Origin: Brevibacterium sp. JSBI002
Lineage (GTDB): Bacteria > Actinomycetota > Actinomycetes > Actinomycetales > Brevibacteriaceae
Assembly (NCBI RefSeq): GCF_026013965.1
Contig: NZ_CP110341.1
Location: 1,984,001-2,048,000, forward strand
Direction of reading: 5' to 3'
DNA: 64,000 nucleotides
Shown here piece after piece: positions 56,280 to 64,000 of this stretch. Within the stretch, counting starts at the first letter, position 1. Every line of letters begins with the position of its first letter. A model generated the notes under the pieces. The model ran no database searches and had not been told where the DNA came from. It saw only the letters and a program-made list of their open reading frames with translations. The position numbers were made by a program, and so were the translations under genes.

Positions 56280-57212
56280 TCAGCCGACGGTGACAAGGTC
56301 TTTGAGGCTTTCGAAGGTCTTCGGCCCGATGCCTTTGACGAGCAGCAGATCCTCGACGCTCGCGAACGGCTGCTGGCTGCGGTGGCTGATGATCGCCTCG
56401 GCGGTGACGGGTCCGACCCCGGGCAGCGTCTCCAGGGTGGTGGCATCGGCGGTGTTGAGATCGACCTTTCCCGCCTGGCCGGGTGCCCCACCACTCGCCG
56501 CGGCTGATGAATCGACGGTTCCCGGCGAGCCGCCGTCTCCACCCGCGCCCGCTCTCCCACTTCCGGCCGAGCCCGTTCCGTCCTGACCGGTCCCGTTCGC
56601 CTCGGCACCATCGACGTCGGCTGCCGGTTCTTCTCCTTCAGCCGGGATGTGGATCTGCTCACCGTCGGCGACCACCCGCGCTAAGTTCACCGCTTCGCTG
56701 TCGGCTCCTGCGCTCAGCCCGCCGGCGGCTTCGACAGCGTCTTGGACCCTCGCACCCGCCTTCAGCGTGACCACGGAAGGGTCGTTGACCGCTCCGGTGA
56801 TATGGACGATCACTTCCCCGTTCGCATTCGCCGACTTCGCCGAGGCGGCTCCCTCCTTTCCCGCGGCTGCTCCCGCCGTTCCCTCGGCCGATCCCGCACC
56901 GGTTTCGCCTGTTTCACCTCCCTTGCTGGTCGCGGCAGGCGACTGATCGGCTTCCGCGCCTTGGCTGGGATCGTCACCGTTGCCCACGGGCGAATGCTGT
57001 GGAGCGGGGCGGAAGAGGAAGAAGGCGAGGACGAGGATTCCGACCGTGGCGATGCCGAGAGCCGCCAGCACGGGCAGACGCACGCGACGGGGTTCGACGG
57101 GTTCTTCGTCACCGGCGGTGTCGGCGGTGTAGACGTCGCCCGGCACCCAACCGCCGCGCTCGGCACTGGCGCCCAGGAGGCCGGCGAAACGATCATCCGG
57201 AGACACAGCCAT
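56280..57212 (-). CDS. comEA: ComEA-like DNA-binding competence protein
   Basis: 310 aa. A cytosolic N-terminus (1-45) is followed by one membrane helix (about 47-68), an Ala/Gly/Ser/Glu-rich linker, a SLBB domain (EVIVHITGAVNDPSVVTLKAG, about 130-195), a second Gly/Ser-rich linker, and a C-terminal helix-hairpin-helix pair (VDLNTADATTLETLPGVGP, IISHRSQQPF, VKGIGPKTFESLKDLV). Family members bind incoming DNA outside the cell. The two long linkers make it longer than Bacillus ComEA. Confidence 0.9.
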   Translation of the reverse strand: MAVSPDDRFAGLLGASAERGGWVPGDVYTADTAGDEEPVEPRRVRLPVLAALGIATVGILVLAFFLFRPAPQHSPVGNGDDPSQGAEADQSPAATSKGGETGETGAGSAEGTAGAAAGKEGAASAKSANANGEVIVHITGAVNDPSVVTLKAGARVQDAVEAAGGLSAGADSEAVNLARVVADGEQIHIPAEGEEPAADVDGAEANGTGQDGTGSAGSGRAGAGGDGGSPGTVDSSAAASGGAPGQAGKVDLNTADATTLETLPGVGPVTAEAIISHRSQQPFASVEDLLLVKGIGPKTFESLKDLVTVG

Positions 57213-57218
57213 GGTCCG

Positions 57219-57224
57219 AGATTA
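57219..57224 (-). promoter_or_regulatory. -10 box for a leaderless comEA transcript
   Basis: TAATCT on the minus strand, six bases before the comEA ATG. About 40 bases further upstream is a 9-bp inverted repeat (CCTGTGGAC, 57263-57291) that could be an operator or the degV terminator. Confidence 0.45.
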
Positions 57225-57339
57225 GGAAGCGCCGGCACGCAGCGGCCAGGGCAGAATCGTCGCCTGTGGACAGAGCATCTGCGTCCACAGGGCAGAGGTG
57301 ATCAAGTCACCCGAGCATCCCCAGGCAGGAATGTGTGAG

Positions 57340-58215
57340 TCAGGGTGTGGTCTGCACGGTCACACCGACCGTGCCGGGGCCGACGTGCGCGGTGATGATC
57401 GTCGACAGCGTCCTGAACGACGAGTCGAATCCGAGCTCGCGCAGCCGTGAACTCAGCAGTTCGGCATCCGCTGTGTCCATCTCCCCTTCGGCGTTCTGGA
57501 CCTCGACGTGCACGATGTCTTCCGGATCGGCCACCTCCGCAGCGGCCTGCGCGGCCAACGCGACGATCTTCTCCAGGGCCTTGGTGCGAGTGCGCACCCG
57601 GGCCAGCGGAACGACGACTCCAGCGCTGAGACCGAGCACGGGGACGATCTGCAGGGCCCGGCCGAGCAAGGAGGACGCGGCGCCGATCCGGCCGCCTCGG
57701 CGCAGGTGTTCGAGGCTGCCGGGGGCGAACACGGAACGGGTCTCGGCCGCGCACCAGTCGGCGATGGTTCCGGCGATCGATTCGACGTCGAGTCCCTGCC
57801 GGATCCCGGCCACGGCCACAGACAGTGCCCCGGCCAGTCCCGCCGAGGTGGTCCTCGAGTCGACGACATCGACGAGGATGTCTTCGGCTTCGGCGGCCTT
57901 GACCGCGGAATCGCGGGTGCCGGAGAGCTCCGCGGACATGGTCACGACGATGATGGCTTCCGCGCCGTCCTCGTGCAGCCGTGCATAGGCGTCGGAGAAC
58001 TGGGCCGGGGTGGCCATGGACGTGGTGACCTCGACTCCGTCGGTCATCTTCGCGCACAGATGCCCGGCATCGACCTCACCGTCGGCGAAGGCGACTCCGC
58101 CGATGAGCACGGTCAGCGGCACCACGGCGAAGAGACCGCCAGTGGTCTCGCTGAGCGCTTCGCGTTCGTCCGCGGAGAGCTGCGCCGTGGAGTCGGTGAC
58201 CAGCCCGATTCTCAT
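57340..58215 (-). CDS. DegV family fatty acid-binding protein
   Basis: 291-aa DegV-fold protein. Members bind fatty acids and, in some Firmicutes, serve the FakA/FakB fatty acid kinase. Seen here: VTDSTAQLS at the start, TSMATPAQFSDAY near residue 70, VVDSRTTSAGLAG near 125 and RRGGRIGAASSLLGRALQI near 185. ATG 58215 overlaps the ugd stop (ATGA). No fatty acid kinase gene is nearby. Confidence 0.9.
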   Translation of the reverse strand: MRIGLVTDSTAQLSADEREALSETTGGLFAVVPLTVLIGGVAFADGEVDAGHLCAKMTDGVEVTTSMATPAQFSDAYARLHEDGAEAIIVVTMSAELSGTRDSAVKAAEAEDILVDVVDSRTTSAGLAGALSVAVAGIRQGLDVESIAGTIADWCAAETRSVFAPGSLEHLRRGGRIGAASSLLGRALQIVPVLGLSAGVVVPLARVRTRTKALEKIVALAAQAAAEVADPEDIVHVEVQNAEGEMDTADAELLSSRLRELGFDSSFRTLSTIITAHVGPGTVGVTVQTTP

Positions 58216-59519
58216 GGACGGCCCAGGGCTCGGTAGGTCCAGCCCGCTGCCCGCCACAGTTCGGGAGTGAGCACGTTGCGGCCGTCGACGAGCACTTTCC
58301 CACTCACGAGTTCGGCGGTCGCCGCCGGGTCGAGGTCGCGGTATTCGCGCCATTCCGTCAACAGCAGCACTGCTTGCGCCCCGGTGATCGCCTCGGCGGT
58401 GTCGGCGACGTAGTCGAGTTCGGGGAACGACTTCTGCGCATTCCCGATCGCCTGCGGATCGGTGACGGTGACCAGCCCGCCCTGGGTGGCGATGAGCCTG
58501 GCCACGGCCAGGGCCGGAGAGTCACGAACGTCATCGCTGTCGGGCTTGAACGCGGCGCCGAGGATGGTGATCTTCTTGCCGATGAACGACCCGCCCAGGG
58601 CATCGCGGGCGATGTCGACCATCCGCACACGACGGCGCATGTTGATCGAGTCGATCTCCTTGAGGAACGCCACCGCCTGGTCGGCGCCGAGCTCCCCGGC
58701 TCTGGCCATGAAGGCGCGGATGTCCTTGGGCAGGCATCCGCCGCCGAATCCGAGCCCGGCGTTGAGGAACTTGCGGCCGATCCGATCATCCATGCCGATC
58801 GCGTCGGCGAGCTGGGTGACATCGGCTCCCGATGCTTCGCAGAGTTCGGCCATGGCGTTGATGAATGAGATCTTCGTGGCCAGGAACGAGTTCGCCGCGG
58901 TCTTGACCAGCTCGGCGGTCGCGAAGTCAGTGATCATCCGGGGCGTGTCTTCGGCGAGGATCGAGGCGTAGACCTCGTCGAGGGTGGCGGCCGCGGCCTG
59001 CCCCGGCTCACCGTCGGCGACTCCGTACACGAGACGGTTCGGGTGGAGGGTGTCCTCGACAGCATGACCCTCGCGCAGGAATTCCGGGTTCCACATCATG
59101 GCGGCGCCGGTGTCGGCGATGATACCGGCCAGACGCTCGGCGGTGCCCACGGGAACGGTCGACTTTCCCACAACCACCGACGTCGCAGTCAGGTGCGGGT
59201 GCAGGGATTCCACGGCCGCATCGACATAGGTGACATCGGCGGCGAACTCACCGGGCTTCTGCGGAGTGCCTACACATACGAAGTGCACGGTGGCGTCGGC
59301 GGCGCGGGAGATCTCGGTGGTGAATTCGAGTTTTCCGCGCTCCTGAGCCTTCACGAGGAGTTCACTCAGTCCCGGTTCGTAGAAGGGCGGACGACCGGAG
59401 GTCAGGGCCTCGACCTTCTCCGTGTCGACATCGACTCCCGTGACCTCATGGCCCAGAGACGCCATGGCCGCCGCATGGACCGCGCCCAGATATCCGCAAC
59501 CGATGACTGAAATCTTCAA
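58212..59519 (-). CDS. ugd: UDP-glucose/GDP-mannose dehydrogenase family protein
   Basis: NAD-dependent four-electron oxidation of a nucleotide sugar, most likely UDP-glucose to UDP-glucuronate, for cell-surface polysaccharide. The Rossmann motif GCGYLGAVHAAAMASLGHEV opens the protein and the catalytic cysteine is in GFGGGCLPKDIRAF near residue 255. I start it at TTG 59519 because AGGAG lies eight bases upstream and the Rossmann strand begins directly after it; the frame is open to 59570. A TATAGT -10 box lies at 59559-59564. 435 aa is normal. Confidence 0.92.
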   Translation of the reverse strand: MKISVIGCGYLGAVHAAAMASLGHEVTGVDVDTEKVEALTSGRPPFYEPGLSELLVKAQERGKLEFTTEISRAADATVHFVCVGTPQKPGEFAADVTYVDAAVESLHPHLTATSVVVGKSTVPVGTAERLAGIIADTGAAMMWNPEFLREGHAVEDTLHPNRLVYGVADGEPGQAAAATLDEVYASILAEDTPRMITDFATAELVKTAANSFLATKISFINAMAELCEASGADVTQLADAIGMDDRIGRKFLNAGLGFGGGCLPKDIRAFMARAGELGADQAVAFLKEIDSINMRRRVRMVDIARDALGGSFIGKKITILGAAFKPDSDDVRDSPALAVARLIATQGGLVTVTDPQAIGNAQKSFPELDYVADTAEAITGAQAVLLLTEWREYRDLDPAATAELVSGKVLVDGRNVLTPELWRAAGWTYRALGRP

Positions 59520-59601
59520 ACCGAGCTCTCCTGGGTATTGGCATGCGTTTTCGACCACACTATATGCCACCCGGTTGCACGATATGTGGAGGTTGAAACA
59601 G

Positions 59602-59607
59602 TAGGCT
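59602..59607 (+). promoter_or_regulatory. -10 box for a leaderless transcript of the 238-aa membrane protein
   Basis: TAGGCT lies seven bases before the GTG at 59615. It is the same hexamer that precedes holA and the MazF-like gene. Confidence 0.5.
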
Positions 59608-59614
59608 TGGAATT

Positions 59615-60331
59615 GTGAAGCGTTTCCTTGATTTCCTCACCAACTCACCGGCCGCCGTGACGTTTGCGGTGCTCACCGTGCTCGGCATCATCGCCTTCGC
59701 CATCCCCGGGCTGCACTCTGCAGCCTGGATCATCGGACTCGTGCTGTGCCTCGGCGTGATCGCCGCGTTGCTGATGTTCCACGGCGAATGGCGACGTGCT
59801 CAACAGCAGATCGACGCACTGCGCCAACAGCTCAGCGTCGAGCGCGGGCGGATGGACACTCTCGGACTGACCCCGGTGGAGGACAAGGTCGAGCTGCTTC
59901 CCGATGAGCGTCGCGCCCGTCGCATCCTCGAGCTCATCCCGGATTCGTCGGGCCTCGTCCAGTCCCTGCGACTCGACGCGACCTTCGCCACCGTCGCCGT
60001 CGACGAACTCGAGCCGCTCAACACCTTCTGTGCCGAGTTCAAGAAGGCCAGCTTCGACAACCCGCGTTCGCACACCGCGTTCATGAACCTCTATCGGGCA
60101 GCCGAGGGCCTGTCGATCTGGGTGAAGGAGGAGACCCAGGTCTCTCCCGATGATGCCGGCACCCGTGAGATCCGTCCCGGCGATGCCCGCAAGGACGGCT
60201 GGCGCGGTTACACCGAGGCTCAGAGCCGGGGTGAACGCCTCAGCGACGAATTCGTCTCCTCCCGTTGGGAGTTCAACCAGACAGCCCTCGAACTCGGACT
60301 CGTCTCAGGCACGCCGCCGTTCAACGACTGA
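59615..60331 (+). CDS. Uncharacterised two-helix membrane protein
   Basis: 238 aa, not recognised. Two adjacent membrane helices (about 13-32 and 37-55) are followed by a short coiled coil (about 57-78, RRAQQQIDALRQQLSVERGRMD) and a soluble cytosolic or external domain (about 90-238) with ERRARRILELIPDSSGL, FDNPRSHTAFMNLYRAAEGL and a C-terminal SSRWEFNQTALELGL. It stands alone between ugd and nadE, divergent from ugd and convergent with nadE, with only three bases between the two stops. Confidence 0.7.
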   Translation: MKRFLDFLTNSPAAVTFAVLTVLGIIAFAIPGLHSAAWIIGLVLCLGVIAALLMFHGEWRRAQQQIDALRQQLSVERGRMDTLGLTPVEDKVELLPDERRARRILELIPDSSGLVQSLRLDATFATVAVDELEPLNTFCAEFKKASFDNPRSHTAFMNLYRAAEGLSIWVKEETQVSPDDAGTREIRPGDARKDGWRGYTEAQSRGERLSDEFVSSRWEFNQTALELGLVSGTPPFND

Positions 60332-60334
60332 GGC

Positions 60335-61168
60335 TCAGTGCCGGATCCACCAGGAATCGACCGGAGCCACAGGCGTGCGCCGTTTGTGCTCTGAGCGGCG
60401 GTACTTCTCGATGAGCGCCGAGGCGGCCGCAGGCTCGATCTCCTTCCCCTCGAGGAAGTCATCGATCTGGTCGTAGGTCAGACCCAGCGACGATTCGTCC
60501 GTCTGCCCGGGTTCGTCATCGAGCAGATCCGCGGTGGGGGCCTTGACGATGAGATGTTCGGGAGCGCCGAGGTGGCGCAGCAGTTCCCGCCCCTGCCGCT
60601 TGTTCAGACCTGCCAGGGGGATGACGTCGGCCGCGCCGTCACCGAACTTCGTGAAGAACCCGGTGACCGCCTCGGCGGCGTGATCCGTGCCGACGACGAG
60701 TGCCTTCTTCTCCCCTGCCAGCTCGAACTGAGCGATCATCCGCATCCGGGCCTTGACGTTGCCCTTGCCGAAATCGGTGATCGGCTCTCCGGTGGCCTTC
60801 TCGTACTCCTCGGCGGCCGCATCCGTGGCGGCTCCGATGTTGATTGCCAGCTCATGATCGGCGGCGATGAACGACAGAGCATCCTGGGCGTCGCCCTCAT
60901 CGGTCTGCACATGGTGAGGCAGGCGCACGGCCCAGAACTCGGCGTCGGCCCCGCGGCGGCGCAGGTCCTCCACCGCCAGCTGGCAGAGCCTGCCGGCCAG
61001 TGTGGAGTCCTGTCCGCCGCTGATGCCGAGCACGAGTCCTCTGACCCCGGTGGTGAGCACATAGTCGACGAGGAACTCGACACGGCGGGCGATCTCCGTC
61101 GCCGGGTCGATCTGCGGTCGCACGCCGAGGGCGTGCCGGATCTCGTCTTGAACTCTGTCGTTCGTCAT
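60335..61168 (-). CDS. nadE: NH3-dependent NAD(+) synthetase
   Basis: Amidates nicotinate adenine dinucleotide to NAD, the final step of NAD synthesis. The ATP-pyrophosphatase P-loop [13 protein letters not shown] occurs near residue 50, with [20 protein letters not shown] and [14 protein letters not shown] downstream. 277 aa without the glutaminase domain, so ammonia-dependent. ATG 61168 follows a short upstream ORF after four bases. Confidence 0.95.
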   Translation of the reverse strand: MTNDRVQDEIRHALGVRPQIDPATEIARRVEFLVDYVLTTGVRGLVLGISGGQDSTLAGRLCQLAVEDLRRRGADAEFWAVRLPHHVQTDEGDAQDALSFIAADHELAINIGAATDAAAEEYEKATGEPITDFGKGNVKARMRMIAQFELAGEKKALVVGTDHAAEAVTGFFTKFGDGAADVIPLAGLNKRQGRELLRHLGAPEHLIVKAPTADLLDDEPGQTDESSLGLTYDQIDDFLEGKEIEPAAASALIEKYRRSEHKRRTPVAPVDSWWIRH

Positions 61169-61172
61169 GCTC

Positions 61173-61223
61173 TCACCAGTCGTAGTCGGGGACGAAGCGC
61201 CGCGTTCCGGCGCCCGCACTCAT
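61173..61223 (-). CDS. Possible 16-codon ORF upstream of nadE
   Basis: ATG at 61223 is preceded by GGGAGA at five bases and reads [16 protein letters not shown] before a TGA, which is four bases from the nadE start. The good Shine-Dalgarno and the tight spacing suggest a translated leader or a coupled small peptide. I cannot assign a function, and no family is known to me. Confidence 0.35.
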   Translation of the reverse strand: MSAGAGTRRFVPDYDW

Positions 61224-61267
61224 GCAGTCTCCCAGATGCCGTGTTACGGCGAAGTATCGGCCGGGTC

Positions 61268-64000
<2,733 letters not shown>

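Noticed and set aside
57263..57291. DnaA boxes or an origin in the CCTGTGGAC inverted repeat before comEA
   Set aside because: The arms do not match TTATCCACA well, there is no cluster of boxes and no AT-rich region or dnaA/dnaN neighbours.

Overview
The window looks like a chromosomal housekeeping segment of a high-GC actinobacterium, most likely of the order Micrococcales. Brevibacterium or a close relative is my guess from general familiarity with gene order and protein style; it is an inference, not a search result. Supporting signs are the high GC, frequent GTG/TTG starts, tight ATGA/GTGA stop-start overlaps, gene neighbourhoods typical of Actinobacteria, and several genes that appear to be transcribed without a leader. 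I see no rRNA, CRISPR array, insertion sequence, prophage or integrase, and no gene-free stretch longer than 300 bases.

Layout. 1-9272 (minus): a long alaS-ruvX-mltG-aroE-prepilin peptidase-aroC-aroK-aroB-efp unit that joins translation genes with most of the shikimate pathway; only the first codons of efp lie in the window. 9419-10287: rpsD with its own promoter and terminator. 10395-16483 (minus): a CPA2 antiporter that seems to lack its N-terminus, rarA, aspS and hisS. 16535-19328: an MBL-fold hydrolase, a divergent DUF349 protein, and an orphan AbiEi-like protein. 19307-28584 (minus): rel, secF, secD, yajC, ruvB, ruvA, ruvC and yebC. 28722-33978 (minus): a NUDIX hydrolase, an S9 peptidase, a HIT protein with an apparent frameshift inside a perfect palindrome, and thrS.

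34174-37640: a Gln/Asn/Tyr-rich membrane protein, three tRNA genes (Val, Cys, Gly), a small PGPGW membrane protein and zapE. 37804-44716 (minus): era, a CBS/CorC protein, ybeY, phoH, rsmE, dnaJ and hrcA, the last preceded by a perfect CIRCE operator. 44883-47425 (plus): DUF3097 and two tandem DUF4870 membrane proteins. 47513-50611 (minus): hemW and lepA. 50775-52784 (plus): an EEP-fold hydrolase, an orphan MazF/PemK-like protein and rpsT. 52913-64000: holA, comEC, comEA, degV and ugd (minus), a small unknown membrane protein (plus), then nadE, a possible 16-codon ORF and the 3' part of leuS (minus).

Most genes serve translation (four complete aminoacyl-tRNA synthetases plus part of leuS, rpsD, rpsT, lepA, era, ybeY, rsmE), DNA repair and replication (ruvABC, rarA, holA), secretion (secDF, yajC), heat shock and the stringent response. 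I found no convincing new multigene system. The items most worth a second look are the HIT frameshift at a palindrome, a 29-bp perfect inverted repeat between rpsT and holA, a set of nine genes with a -10 box placed for leaderless transcription, the truncated antiporter, three membrane proteins with low-complexity tails, and two orphan toxin/antitoxin-like proteins.
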